Made by a program: the position numbers and the translations under genes. Under the pieces are notes generated by a model. The model searched no databases. It was given only the letters and a program-made list of their open reading frames with translations, and had not been told where the DNA came from. Of a stretch of DNA of 64,000 nucleotides, positions 35,008 to 44,091 are shown one piece after another; position 1 is the first letter of the stretch, and each line of letters opens with the position of its first letter. Origin of the DNA: DATLZU01 sp051293835 (GTDB taxonomy: Bacteria > Nitrospirota > Nitrospiria > Nitrospirales > Nitrospiraceae); contig JBPKMA010000009.1 of assembly GCA_051293835.1 (NCBI GenBank), forward strand, positions 91,124 to 155,123, read 5' to 3'.

Positions 35008-35631
35008 ATGGGCAGAGATCACAGATGGTGGCGCCACTGGCTGACCGGCTTGCTGTTGTTGGTCCCGGCCTGGGCTACGTTTCTGATTCTCTCTACGCTG
35101 TTCGCGGCACTTGACGATCTGATCGTAGATCTTCTGGGCACCCGCATCGCAAGCGATGTGCCCGGATTGGGCGTGCTGACGTTGTTTGCGCTGATTCTTC
35201 TCAGCGGTGTGATCGCAACCCATGTCCTGGGACAGCGGTTGTTTCAGCGCGCCGAGGACTGGCTGGCACGCATCCCGTTCGTCCGCAGCGTGTATGTAAC
35301 GCTCAAGGGCATGACGGACCTGTTCAACTTCCGATCCCGCTTCGGCCTCAGCACCGTGGTGGCCTTTCCCTTTCCGCGTGACGGGCTCTGGGCGTTGGGG
35401 TTCGTCATGGGATCGGCGCCCGGGCCGTTGCAAGTGGTCTCGGGGACCGAACTGCTGATGGTGTTTGTGCCGACGGCGATCCATCCGTTCACCGGATATC
35501 TAGCCTTTGTCCCGCGCCAGCACGTCCGTCCGATCAATCTGCCGCCCGAGGACGCCATGAAGATGGAATTTTCGGCCGGCTTCTACAAACCGAAACGGGG
35601 CTGGCTGGCCGATCCAGGGGCAAGCGCATGA
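35008..35631 (+). CDS. DUF502 family membrane protein
   Basis: A 207-residue inner-membrane protein with two transmembrane helices (about residues 12-36 and 50-75) and a soluble C-terminal domain containing IPFVRSVYVTLKGMTDLF and the conserved VVAFPFPRDGLWALGFV and VFVPTAIHPFTGYLAFVP blocks. Function unknown in the family. It is coupled by a four-base overlap to the acetyltransferase gene that follows. Confidence 0.88.
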   Translation: MGRDHRWWRHWLTGLLLLVPAWATFLILSTLFAALDDLIVDLLGTRIASDVPGLGVLTLFALILLSGVIATHVLGQRLFQRAEDWLARIPFVRSVYVTLKGMTDLFNFRSRFGLSTVVAFPFPRDGLWALGFVMGSAPGPLQVVSGTELLMVFVPTAIHPFTGYLAFVPRQHVRPINLPPEDAMKMEFSAGFYKPKRGWLADPGASA

Positions 35632-36155
35632 CCACACCGCGGCTTGATCGGCTGATCGTTCGACGCGCTCGGGTGGAAGACGCGGACATCATCGCCTCGT
35701 TCAGTGCAGCGATGGCGCTCGAAACCGAAGGCCGGGTCTTGGACCGGGAGCGGGTGCGACAGGGCACACTGGCCGTCCTGCAGGAGCCGGAACGAGGCTT
35801 TTTCAGCGTGGCCGAAGTATGCCCGGAAGCGGCTCCGCCGGTGATTGTTGGCCAACTCCTCGTGACCTACGAATGGAGCGACTGGCGGAACGCGCAGTTT
35901 TGGTGGATTCAGAGTGTTTATGTCGATCCCGCCTGGCGGCGAATGGGCGTCTATCGGCGCATGCACGAAGCGATCATCAGTCAGGCCCGCGCGCGCCGTG
36001 ATGTGTGCGGCGTTCGTCTCTACGTCGATAGCGGCAATCGCGTGGCGCAAACCGTGTACGAACGCGTCGGTCTGTCGCGCACCGCCTATGCGGTGTTCGA
36101 GGAGGATTTTGTGCTTCCCAAAAGGGTTGAATCGACTCCTGCGTCGGCCTCGTAG
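35628..36155 (+). CDS. GNAT family N-acetyltransferase
   Basis: A 175-residue GNAT-fold protein. The acetyl-CoA pyrophosphate loop appears as IQSVYVDPAWRRMGVYRRMHEAI, an acceptable variant of the Q/RxxGxG/A motif, and the C-terminal VRLYVDSGNRVAQTVYERVGL is the usual beta-5/alpha-4 block. The acceptor is unknown. The ATG overlaps the DUF502 stop. Confidence 0.88.
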   Translation: MTTPRLDRLIVRRARVEDADIIASFSAAMALETEGRVLDRERVRQGTLAVLQEPERGFFSVAEVCPEAAPPVIVGQLLVTYEWSDWRNAQFWWIQSVYVDPAWRRMGVYRRMHEAIISQARARRDVCGVRLYVDSGNRVAQTVYERVGLSRTAYAVFEEDFVLPKRVESTPASAS

Positions 36156-36193
36156 CAGACTTTGCGGGAAGTTCGGCAGAGGAGGCAGGCTCC

Positions 36194-36610
36194 GTGTACA
36201 CTCGACGACCAATGGTCAGCGGCATCACGCTTCAGAAAACATGCCTGTGGGTTGGCGTATGCCTGCTCGTTGCGAGCGGCTGCGCCTTCAGCAGGGGCAA
36301 TCTGGGCGACGAGTTCAAGCCGGAGGATGTGGAAAAGATCAAAAAGGGGATCACGACCCGATCTGAAGTCGTCGCGGTCCTGGGCGCACCCGACCGAATC
36401 GTGCAAGCCAACGGTTACGACATCTTCCAGTATTACCGTTATGATCTCAAATCGGGGAGCCTTTTGCTCCTGCTGGTGAACTTTTCGCGGGTCAATATCA
36501 AGAGCGACGACCTCTACATCCTGTTCAATCGAGACGGGGTGGTTGAAGACATCGTGCTCGGCAAGCGCACGGATCGGCTGAAGTTTCAGTTCTGGCCGTT
36601 TGGCGAGTAA
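36194..36610 (+). CDS. BamE/SmpA-like outer-membrane lipoprotein
   Basis: A 138-residue lipoprotein: hydrophobic signal with lipobox LVASGC (Cys near residue 30). The mature domain matches the BamE/OmlA fold (EDVEKIKKGITTRSEVVAVLGAPDRI), where the family's start-of-helix then two-strand pattern is seen. It is likely an outer-membrane or periplasmic assembly factor. GTG 36194 has GGAGG at the right distance. A second gene of similar size and pattern follows directly. Confidence 0.7.
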   Translation: MYTRRPMVSGITLQKTCLWVGVCLLVASGCAFSRGNLGDEFKPEDVEKIKKGITTRSEVVAVLGAPDRIVQANGYDIFQYYRYDLKSGSLLLLLVNFSRVNIKSDDLYILFNRDGVVEDIVLGKRTDRLKFQFWPFGE

Positions 36611-36625
36611 AGCGAGGAGGGGACG

Positions 36626-37111
36626 GTGCGCGTGATGGTGAAACGCCATGCCAGGGGGAAAGCGATCGACCTTCCGCGGCTTGTGGCCCTTGGGCTCCAT
36701 CTCTTACCCCTTGTCGTGGGGTTGGCGTCCTTCGGGCTATCGGGCTGCGGTTTCGCGACCGTTGCGCGACTTTCGATCAACGATCCGATCCGTCCGGAGA
36801 GCGTAGCGTTCATCATTCCGGGGCGGACCACGCTCGCCGAGGTTGTGGAACATCTCGGCGCTCCCGACGAACTGGCCGCCTTGGATGAAGGTGCCGTCAT
36901 CGCTTATCACTTTCGCGACGCCAAGTACACCCGGGTCAACTTCGGCTGGCCGGCACGCTTTTGGCTGACAGTTTCGCCCGATTTCATCCTCTCGGCAGGA
37001 GGCCTGGGAACGGACGTCTTCGAGGTCGCGTTCGATTCCCGGTGGGTGGCCCGCGAGCACGCGTTCGCAAAACACTCCGGTCATGCGAGTTTCAACCCGT
37101 GGCCGTTCTGA
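36626..37111 (+). CDS. Putative lipoprotein with BamE-like domain
   Basis: A 161-residue protein with a hydrophobic signal and lipobox GLSGC. The mature part has FIIPGRTTLAEVVEHLGAPDEL, the same helix-GAPDE pattern as the gene before it, so the two are probably diverged duplicates. The C-terminal half is beta-rich. GTG 36626 has a GAGGAGGGG ribosome site. Confidence 0.6.
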   Translation: MRVMVKRHARGKAIDLPRLVALGLHLLPLVVGLASFGLSGCGFATVARLSINDPIRPESVAFIIPGRTTLAEVVEHLGAPDELAALDEGAVIAYHFRDAKYTRVNFGWPARFWLTVSPDFILSAGGLGTDVFEVAFDSRWVAREHAFAKHSGHASFNPWPF

Positions 37112-37135
37112 CCGCCGGGCGTCCGTCCCTTCAGT

Positions 37136-37163
37136 TTGCGCATGTCCGTTGTTCCGCTATAAT
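37136..37163 (+). promoter_or_regulatory. Promoter with TATAAT close to the start codon of the LOG gene
   Basis: TATAAT at 37158-37163 is followed by ATG 37173 only 9 bases later. TTGCGC at 37136-37141 is a weak -35 at 16-base spacing. A start site near 37170 would give a nearly leaderless mRNA. No Shine-Dalgarno sequence lies before the ATG. Confidence 0.5.
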
Positions 37164-37172
37164 GCCGTCCGC

Positions 37173-38030
37173 ATGAACGCCCGTGACGCAGATAATGACC
37201 GGACGATCGACGCGCTGTTGCACTCTTCTTCGTACATTCCCGCTGATCGGGACGTGGAATTTCTCCAGCGCGACGAGCTACGCCCCTTGCGGTTGCAACT
37301 TGAGCTGCTCAAGCCCGAGTTGATTCAGCGGGAAGAAGGTATCCGCTCTACCATCGTGGTCTTCGGCAGTGCGCGACTCGTGGAACCAGCTCGGGCGAGG
37401 GAGGCCCTGAGCCGTGCGGAAGCTGACCTGAAAGCACGGCCGAACGACCCAGCCGCACAACGAGAGGTCGAGGTTGCCCGTCGCCGTCTGGCGCTCGCCC
37501 GTTACTACGATGAAGCGCGCGAGTTCGGCAGACTGGTGTCTTCCACCTGCCAGGTTGACGGCCGGTGCGATTTTGTGGTCGTCACCGGGGGAGGCCCCGG
37601 CATTATGGAAGCGGCCAACCGCGGTGCGGCCGACGCGGGCGGAAAATCGGTCGGCTTGAACATCACCTTGCCGCACGAGCAGCGGCCCAACCCGTATATC
37701 ACGCCGTCGCTGTGCTTTCAGTTCCGTTACTTCGCCCTGCGCAAGATGCACTTTCTCCTCCGCGCCAAGGCGTTGGTGGCCTTTCCCGGAGGGTTCGGTA
37801 CGCTGGACGAGTTGTTCGAGACGTTGACGCTGCTCCAGACCGGCAAGGTGAGCGGCATCACCATCGTCTTGATGGGACGCACGTTTTGGGACCGGCTCAT
37901 CAACTGGACGATGCTCGTCGAGGAAGGCCTGGTCAGTCCGGAAGACCTTGCGCTCTTTCACTACGCCGAGACGGCTCAGGAAGCCTGGGACCTGATCGCT
38001 GCCCGACACCAGATCGACCGACCGGCATGA
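37173..38030 (+). CDS. LOG family protein (cytokinin riboside 5'-monophosphate phosphoribohydrolase-like)
   Basis: A 285-residue protein with the family motif PGGFGTLDELFE and GGGPGIMEAANRGA, plus a Rossmann-like nucleotide fold (STIVVFGSARL). It belongs to the larger LOG proteins with an N-terminal helical extension (about 60 residues) and a long insertion after GSARL. Family members remove ribose 5-phosphate from nucleotide monophosphates. It overlaps the next gene by four bases. Confidence 0.85.
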   Translation: MNARDADNDRTIDALLHSSSYIPADRDVEFLQRDELRPLRLQLELLKPELIQREEGIRSTIVVFGSARLVEPARAREALSRAEADLKARPNDPAAQREVEVARRRLALARYYDEAREFGRLVSSTCQVDGRCDFVVVTGGGPGIMEAANRGAADAGGKSVGLNITLPHEQRPNPYITPSLCFQFRYFALRKMHFLLRAKALVAFPGGFGTLDELFETLTLLQTGKVSGITIVLMGRTFWDRLINWTMLVEEGLVSPEDLALFHYAETAQEAWDLIAARHQIDRPA

Positions 38031-39423
38031 TCATTTCCTTTCACGGCGCCGTCCGGTCGGTGACGGGCAGCCGGCACTTAATCCAGACTCCTGGTTGTCA
38101 CGTTCTGTTGGACTGCGGCCTGTTCCAGGGTCGCCGCCAGGAAGCCGACCGACACAATCGCGTTCTGGGGTTTGATCCCAAAGCGGTGGACGCGGTCCTC
38201 CTCTCGCACGCCCACATCGACCATTCCGGGGCCTTGCCCGTCTTGGCTAAACACGGGTTTGCCGGCAAAGTGCACGTGACGTCCGCCACCGGCGACCTGA
38301 CCAAGGTTATGCTGGAAGATTCGGCCCGCATTCAGGCGAGCGACTGCGCGTACGTCAACAAACAGGAAGGACGGAAGGGGCGCCGGTGTCTCCAGCCCTT
38401 CTATGACATCGACGATGTCCGGGCGATTGTGAGGCGGTTCACGGGCACCCGCTATGGCGACGCGATCAAGGTCGGCCCGCGAATGAGTGCCTCCTTCCAC
38501 GAAGCCGGCCATATCCTCGGCTCGGCTGCCATCCGGCTCACGTACGCGGCGCGCGGAAACACGACGACCGTTCTCTTTGCCGGCGATCTGGGACGGCCGC
38601 GGATGCCGATTCTGCGGGACCCTGCAGAGCCCCCGCCCTGCGATGTGCTGATCATCGAATCGACCTATGGAGATCGGCTCCACGAGGAGGTTGGAGAAGC
38701 GCTAAAAGCCAAGGCGGAACAACTGCTCACCCAAGTCAGGATGAACCGCGGCAAGATCATTGTGCCGGCGTTCGCGGTTGGGAGGACACAGGAACTGGTG
38801 ATGCGGATCAAAGAATTGGTCCGCGAGGGACGCATCGATCCGATACCCATTTACATCGATTCGCCGCTAGCTGCCAAGGCGACCGAGATTTTCCGCCGGC
38901 ATCCGGAGTGTTACGACGAGGAGACCCTCCGCACATTTGCTGCGGAAGGCGACCCGTTCGCGGCCCGTTACATCCACTACGTGTCATCGGTCGAGGAGAG
39001 CAAGCGGTTGAACGCGATGAAAGGGCCCTGCGTCATCATCGCGTCCTCGGGCATGTGCGAGGGGGGCGGGTGCTGCATCATCTCAAGCACACCATCCAAG
39101 ATGAAGCCAACATCATCGCGATCGTTGGCTTTCAGGCCGAGCATACGTTGGGACGCAAACTGATCGAGGGCTGGGACGTGGTGCCGATCTTTGGCGTGCC
39201 AACGCCGCGGCGCGCGCAAGTGGTCCGCTTCAACGGTTTGTCGGCCCATGCGGATCGCCACGATCTGTTGGCTTATGTCCGGTCGATCAAGCCGGTGCCG
39301 GCCAAAGTGTTTGTCGTGCACGGTGAAGAAAAACAAGCGTTCTCGTTGGCGGCGGCCATCACGGCCGAGCATCCGCGCATCGATGTGATCGTTCCAGAAC
39401 GTGGATCGTCGCACGAGATCTGA
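38027..39423 (+). pseudogene. MBL-fold beta-CASP ribonuclease (frameshifted)
   Basis: The N-terminal part has the metallo-beta-lactamase motif LLSHAHIDHSGALP, HEAGHILGSA, FAGDLGR and the beta-CASP motif STYGDR, with VPAFAVGRTQELV and IIASSGMCEGG. After EGG the reading frame is lost: six G at 39061-39066 appear where seven are needed to continue as RVLHHLKHTIQD, and the correct C-terminus (GLSAHADRHDLLAYV) is in another frame to 39423. It could be an assembly or sequencing error or a true frameshift. Similar intact proteins act as RNA exo- and endonucleases. Confidence 0.8.
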
Positions 39424-39600
39424 AGCACAAGGTGGTCGCAGTCCGGCTTTTGCTCCAACGTCATCGCCGATTGCCCGCGGCCGCTGCTCATGTAGGATGA
39501 ACAGGGTCATCAATCTCGCCATGCTGGCACGATGGTCTCGATGCCAGGCCAGAAGGTATTCGAGACGACCGCTGCGACTGAGCGATCGACGGGGTAACGG

Positions 39601-40863
39601 ATGAGACGTCATTGCGGTGTTGCATTCTCCCGCCTAACCACGGTGCTTGTCGCCGTGATACTGGCTTTCTGTTCGCTTTCCGGTGCGGGTCAGACTGCCG
39701 AGACTTCCGGAATCAGCCCAGAGGAGCCCCGCGCGCGGGCACGGGATCTCCAGATCGTGATCGGCCGCTACCCGCCAGGCCCGTTCAACGCGATCACCGA
39801 CGTGGCTGGCGTCAAGGTCGGGCACGTGACCCTGATCAAGGGAGAGGGACCGCTCAAGCCGGGCGAAGGTCCAGTGCGGACGGGTGTGACGGTGATTATC
39901 CCGCGCGACGATGTCTGGCAGCGAAAGGTCCCGGCGGGAGCCTTTGTTCTCAACGGCACGGGGGAGATGACGGGGCTAGCTTGGGTGGCCGAGTCCGGAT
40001 TCCTGGAATACCCCATCGCGCTAACCAACACGCTGAATGTGCCGCGCGTGGCCAACGGCATCATCAGTTGGATGATCAAGCGGTATCCCGGCATTGGGAT
40101 TACGGACGACACCTTGACTCCGGTCGTAGCCGAATGCGACGACAGCCACCTTAACGACATTCAGGGACGACATGTATCCGAGCAGGACGTGATCCAAGCG
40201 TTGGACCGTGCCTCCGCCGGCCCGGTCGCGGAAGGCGCGGTCGGAGCCGGGACCGGCATGGTGTCATATGGATTCAAAGGCGGGATCGGCACGTCTTCGC
40301 GACGGTTGCCGGAGGAAGAAGGGGGATACACTGTCGGCGTGCTGGTCAACGCCAACCACGGGCGGCGTCCGGAGTTGGTCATCGCCGGAGTCCCCGTGGG
40401 CCGATTATATGATCGGGACGAGCCGTTCGGCGGACAATCGAGCGTACCGGAAGGGGCGGGTGCCGTTGTGCGTGAAGAACGGCCGGACGGAGGCGAAGGC
40501 TCGATTATCGTGATTATTGCGACTGATGCCCCGCTTGACAGTCGTCAACTCACCCGCCTGGCCAAACGGGCTGCATTGGGATTGGCCAGAACCGGATCCA
40601 TCGCACGGCACGGCAGCGGCGACTTCATGCTTGCCTTCTCGACCGCGAACGCCATCCCACACTATCCGAAAGATCGTACATTCTCCATGACCCATCTGGC
40701 GGACACCCATCTGAACCCGCTCCTGACAGCCACGGTGGAAGCCACGGAGGAGGCCATCGTGAACGCACTGACGACAGCGCGGACCGTCGTCGGGCGAGAC
40801 AATCACCGAGTCGAAGCCATTTCTTTGACCCGCCTGCGCACGCTATTGTCGCTTCCACGATAA
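39601..40863 (+). CDS. P1 family peptidase (DmpA/L-aminopeptidase-like)
   Basis: A 420-residue Ntn-hydrolase-type aminopeptidase. It has an N-terminal signal peptide (TTVLVAVILAFCSLSGAG) indicating export. The family signature region is GAVGAGTGMVSYGFKGGIGTSSR, with the maturation and nucleophile Ser in the GT-S-SR stretch, and VLVNANHGRR. Such enzymes self-cleave before the nucleophile and release N-terminal D- or L-amino acids. The intergenic 177 bases before it hold nothing clear. Confidence 0.88.
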   Translation: MRRHCGVAFSRLTTVLVAVILAFCSLSGAGQTAETSGISPEEPRARARDLQIVIGRYPPGPFNAITDVAGVKVGHVTLIKGEGPLKPGEGPVRTGVTVIIPRDDVWQRKVPAGAFVLNGTGEMTGLAWVAESGFLEYPIALTNTLNVPRVANGIISWMIKRYPGIGITDDTLTPVVAECDDSHLNDIQGRHVSEQDVIQALDRASAGPVAEGAVGAGTGMVSYGFKGGIGTSSRRLPEEEGGYTVGVLVNANHGRRPELVIAGVPVGRLYDRDEPFGGQSSVPEGAGAVVREERPDGGEGSIIVIIATDAPLDSRQLTRLAKRAALGLARTGSIARHGSGDFMLAFSTANAIPHYPKDRTFSMTHLADTHLNPLLTATVEATEEAIVNALTTARTVVGRDNHRVEAISLTRLRTLLSLPR

Positions 40864-40954
40864 GACGTGCCACTCCTCGCTCGGGTTGCTTGCATTTTGA
40901 GAAGCAACATCGCTATGCTGCTCCCCGCAGCATCGGCAGGTGGGGGTGATCGGG

Positions 40955-41182
40955 ATGGGGGATTATCAGATCGGCGGAGGGCTCAAGCTGTTGACGGCAT
41001 TGGAGAAAACGGAGGGCTTCGCTGAATTTCTCAAGACCCGGATGATCCGCGCCCTGGAAACGGAGGATCCGACCGAACTGCACTATCTACTGGCGCAACT
41101 CGACGACTATTATTCCTACATGTGGCGCTACTACAAGAAGCTTGTGAAGGAGCGCGGAGACCGCATCAATCCCGACGTGTGA
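40955..41182 (+). CDS. Hypothetical protein, 75 aa
   Basis: No family recognised. A small acidic and helical protein (EDPTELHYLLAQLDDYYSYMWRYYKK). ATG 40955 follows a G-rich run that could act as a ribosome site; GTG 40940 and 40946 are alternatives. It lies 92 bases after the P1 peptidase. Confidence 0.5.
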   Translation: MGDYQIGGGLKLLTALEKTEGFAEFLKTRMIRALETEDPTELHYLLAQLDDYYSYMWRYYKKLVKERGDRINPDV

Positions 41183-41218
41183 ATCGCTGTCTCGGCCGCA
41201 CAAGACGGCCTCGCCGCC

Positions 41219-42418
41219 ATGACTCTTGCCACGACTTCGATACTTCGGTTCGCCTCTGCGCTGTCCCGTTTGCCTGACTCAGCCGCCGCCGGGCGGGCTG
41301 TCGCGCAAGCGGTGCGACGACAACTCGGCGGCGACCCGCCCGATTTGGCGTTCCTGTTTTTCTCCAACCACCACTCACTGCGGGCCGAGTTGCTGTGCGG
41401 GGCGGTGCGCCAAGAGGTAGGTCCCCGTGTGCTGCTTGGATGCTCGGGAGAAGGGGTGATCGGGGGCGGCGAGGAACTCGAAACCGACCCGGGAGTGACA
41501 CTGTGGGCTGCTCGCCTTCCCGGTGTGCGTGTCAGCCCCCTGCGGCTGTCGTTTTCTCAGGAACTCGATCGCCTTTCGGTCGGCGGTTGGCCGGATGATC
41601 GGGCGATTGGCCCCAGTGCGGTGTTCGTGCTCCTGGCTGATCCCTTTTCGATTCCGGTGAAAGAAGTCTTGGCGATGCTTGAGGAGCGCTATCCCGGGGC
41701 GATTGCCATCGGAGGCCTGGCGGGCGGGGGGCATGACATGGGGGAGAATCGGATGGTTTTCGGGGATGAGGTCTATGACGGCGGACTAGTGGGCGTCGCT
41801 CTCTCGGGGTCCGTGTCCATCGAGACGGTGATTTCGCAGGGATGCCGTCCCATCGGAGACCGCTACGTGGTCACCAAGTCTGAGCGCAACCTCATCCATG
41901 AGCTGGGCAGCGTTCCGGCGTTGGAGCGTCTCCGGGCGCTGTTTGCGTCGATGTCCGCTGAAGAGCGCCGCATTGCGCAGCGAGCCCTGCACCTAGGCAT
42001 CGTGATCGACGAACAGAGGAATCGTTTCGAACGCGGGGATTTTCTTGTTCGGAATCTCATCGGTGTGGATCAGAGCACGGGGGCCGTCGCCATCGGTGAT
42101 CTGGTGCAGGAGGGGCAAACCGTTCAATTTCACCTGCGGGACGCCAAGTCGGCGCACGAAGACCTCAATCTCCAACTGGACGCCTATCGTGCGAGGCATC
42201 GGAAAGCTCCCCTGGGGGCGCTGCTGTTTAGTTGCTGCGGGCGGGGAGAAGGGCTGTTCGGCCGGCCGCACCATGATGTCTCCGTGTTGCGCGAACGGTT
42301 GGGAGACATCCCCATTGCCGGGTTTTTCGCGCAGGGAGAGATCGGACCGGTCGGCGGCGGCAATTTTCTGCACGGGTACACGGCTAGTGTGGCGCTGTTC
42401 TCCGAGCCTGACTTGTGA
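41219..42418 (+). CDS. FIST N- and C-domain protein
   Basis: A 399-residue protein with the FIST N-terminal domain (LAFLFFSNHHSLRAE, LLGCSGEGVIGGGEE) and the FIST C-terminal domain (GLFGRPHHDVSVLRERLGDIPIAGFFAQGEIGPVGGGNFLHGY). FIST domains are thought to sense small molecules such as amino acids and usually accompany kinases, cyclases or chemoreceptors. None of these is adjacent here; the neighbours are a small gene and an FKBP. Confidence 0.88.
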   Translation: MTLATTSILRFASALSRLPDSAAAGRAVAQAVRRQLGGDPPDLAFLFFSNHHSLRAELLCGAVRQEVGPRVLLGCSGEGVIGGGEELETDPGVTLWAARLPGVRVSPLRLSFSQELDRLSVGGWPDDRAIGPSAVFVLLADPFSIPVKEVLAMLEERYPGAIAIGGLAGGGHDMGENRMVFGDEVYDGGLVGVALSGSVSIETVISQGCRPIGDRYVVTKSERNLIHELGSVPALERLRALFASMSAEERRIAQRALHLGIVIDEQRNRFERGDFLVRNLIGVDQSTGAVAIGDLVQEGQTVQFHLRDAKSAHEDLNLQLDAYRARHRKAPLGALLFSCCGRGEGLFGRPHHDVSVLRERLGDIPIAGFFAQGEIGPVGGGNFLHGYTASVALFSEPDL

Positions 42419-42491
42419 CCCCGCCGCACCGTTCTGCCTCGCTGGGGGAGCCCGTATGCAACGCCAATGTCCATCGGGGAGAGGAGCAATC

Positions 42492-42911
42492 ATGAGAACG
42501 TGTGGGGCTGTCCTGATCCTGTCGCTAGCGCTCGTCCCGCTGGCGGTCGTCGGAGCTGAAGAGGTCGGGCGAGAAGTCCTCACGGAATCCGGGCTGAGGT
42601 ACGTGGATCTGGTCGTCGGTACCGGCCGCCAGGCGGAAGTCGGTGATACTGCGACCGTGCACTACACCGGCTGGTTGGAAAACGGGAAACAGTTCGACAG
42701 CTCGCGAGACCGTGGCGAACCCTTTTCGTTCCGCGTCGGCGCGGGCCATGTCATTAAAGGATGGGATGAGGGTGTACAGGGCATGAAGATCGGCGGCAAG
42801 CGGAAGCTGATCATTCCTCCGGACTTGGGCTACGGCACACGTGGAGCCGGCGGCGTCATTCCACCGAACGCGACCCTGACGTTCGAGGTGGAATTGCTGG
42901 AGCTGCGCTAG
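42492..42911 (+). CDS. FKBP-type peptidyl-prolyl cis-trans isomerase
   Basis: A 139-residue exported FKBP: signal peptide (LILSLALVPLAVVGA) then a single FKBP domain with VHYTGWLENGKQFDSS, FRVGAGHVIKGWDEGVQGMKIGGKRKLIIPPDLGYG and the closing GVIPPNATLTFEVELLEL. It helps periplasmic or outer-membrane protein folding. ATG 42492 has a GGAGAGGAG ribosome site. gcvT follows at 49 bases. Confidence 0.94.
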   Translation: MRTCGAVLILSLALVPLAVVGAEEVGREVLTESGLRYVDLVVGTGRQAEVGDTATVHYTGWLENGKQFDSSRDRGEPFSFRVGAGHVIKGWDEGVQGMKIGGKRKLIIPPDLGYGTRGAGGVIPPNATLTFEVELLELR

Positions 42912-42959
42912 CCTGCCGTGGCGATGTCACAGACTTTTCAGACTGAGTACGGAACGTCC

Positions 42960-44057
42960 ATGAATCGCACTCCGCTCTATGAAGCACATCGGGTCGGCGG
43001 TGGGAAGCTGGTGGAGTTCGCCGGCTGGGAGATGCCGATCCAGTACACCGGCGTGGTGGACGAATACCACTCGGTCCGCAGCAGGGCTGGCCTGTTCGAC
43101 GTCAGCCACATGGGTCGGCTCCAGGTCGAAGGGAGCGGTTCACTTGCCTTTCTGCAACGGATGACCACGAATGACCTTGCCCGGTTGCCGGTCGGGCAGG
43201 CTCACTATTCGATGCTCTGCAATCCGGACGGCGGCATCAAAGACGACATTTTTGTCTACCGGGTAAAAGAAAACGAGTTTCTCCTTTGTGTGAATGCGTC
43301 CAATCGGGAAAAGATCCTCGCCTGGTTGCGTGATCATCTGGCGGGCGCGTCGCGTTGTACGGTGCAAGACCGCTCCAACGAGCTGGCTCAACTGGCCCTC
43401 CAAGGGCCGGCCTCCCGGACCATTCTCGAGAAGGCGGGAATCACTGGTCTGGCGAGCCTCAAACCCCGGCATTGTCTGAACGCTGCGTTGAATGGCGTTC
43501 CCTGCCTGATTACCAGGACCGGCTATACAGGAGAACTGGGCTATGAATTGTATCTGCAGGCGGATGCGGCTCCTCGGGTCTGGAACGATCTGTTAGAGAC
43601 CGGACGTTCCGAAGGCCTGAAGCCGGCTGGCCTGGGAGCCCGCGATCTGCTGCGGCTGGAGATGGCCTATCTGTTGTACGGCAACGACATCGGTGAAGAG
43701 ACGACGCCAATCGAGGCCGGAGCCCAATGGGTGGTCAGTTTCGACAAGGGCGACTTCGTAGGACGAGAGCGGTTGGCGAAACAGTCCTCCGAAGGACCGA
43801 CGCGCCGGCTTGCTGCGTTCGAGCTGGTGGAAAAGGCAGTGCCCAGGCGGGGATGCAAAATTCTCGAGCGGTCCGGAGGCCTTCCGATCGGCGAAGTCAC
43901 CAGCGGGAATTTTTCCCCCCTGCTGCAAAAAGGCATCGGACTGGGCTACGTGCCGCTGGCCTGCGCAGGTGTCGGCTCGACCTTCGTGATCGACATCAGA
44001 GGCAAAAGCATGCCCGCTGTGGTCGTCCAGCCGCCGTTCTACAAGCGGAAGCCGTAG
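42960..44057 (+). CDS. gcvT: Glycine cleavage system T protein (aminomethyltransferase)
   Basis: Transfers the methylene group from GcvH-bound aminomethyl to tetrahydrofolate. The 365-residue protein has LFDVSHMGRLQVEG, FLQRMTTNDLARL, VNASNREKIL, RTGYTGELGYELY, the folate and Arg-rich GLGARDLLRLEMAY, and the C-terminal barrel-like GEVTSGNFSPLLQKGIGLGYV. ATG 42960 is chosen; longer in-frame starts exist. gcvP lies 10 kb away and gcvH was not found in the window. Confidence 0.95.
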   Translation: MNRTPLYEAHRVGGGKLVEFAGWEMPIQYTGVVDEYHSVRSRAGLFDVSHMGRLQVEGSGSLAFLQRMTTNDLARLPVGQAHYSMLCNPDGGIKDDIFVYRVKENEFLLCVNASNREKILAWLRDHLAGASRCTVQDRSNELAQLALQGPASRTILEKAGITGLASLKPRHCLNAALNGVPCLITRTGYTGELGYELYLQADAAPRVWNDLLETGRSEGLKPAGLGARDLLRLEMAYLLYGNDIGEETTPIEAGAQWVVSFDKGDFVGRERLAKQSSEGPTRRLAAFELVEKAVPRRGCKILERSGGLPIGEVTSGNFSPLLQKGIGLGYVPLACAGVGSTFVIDIRGKSMPAVVVQPPFYKRKP

Positions 44058-44091
44058 CTTTATGCCGCCACGAGGCTAGAGGCGAGAGGTT

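Noticed and set aside
42900..42960. Glycine riboswitch before gcvT
   Set aside because: Only 49 bases separate the FKBP and gcvT genes and no conserved riboswitch core is visible.
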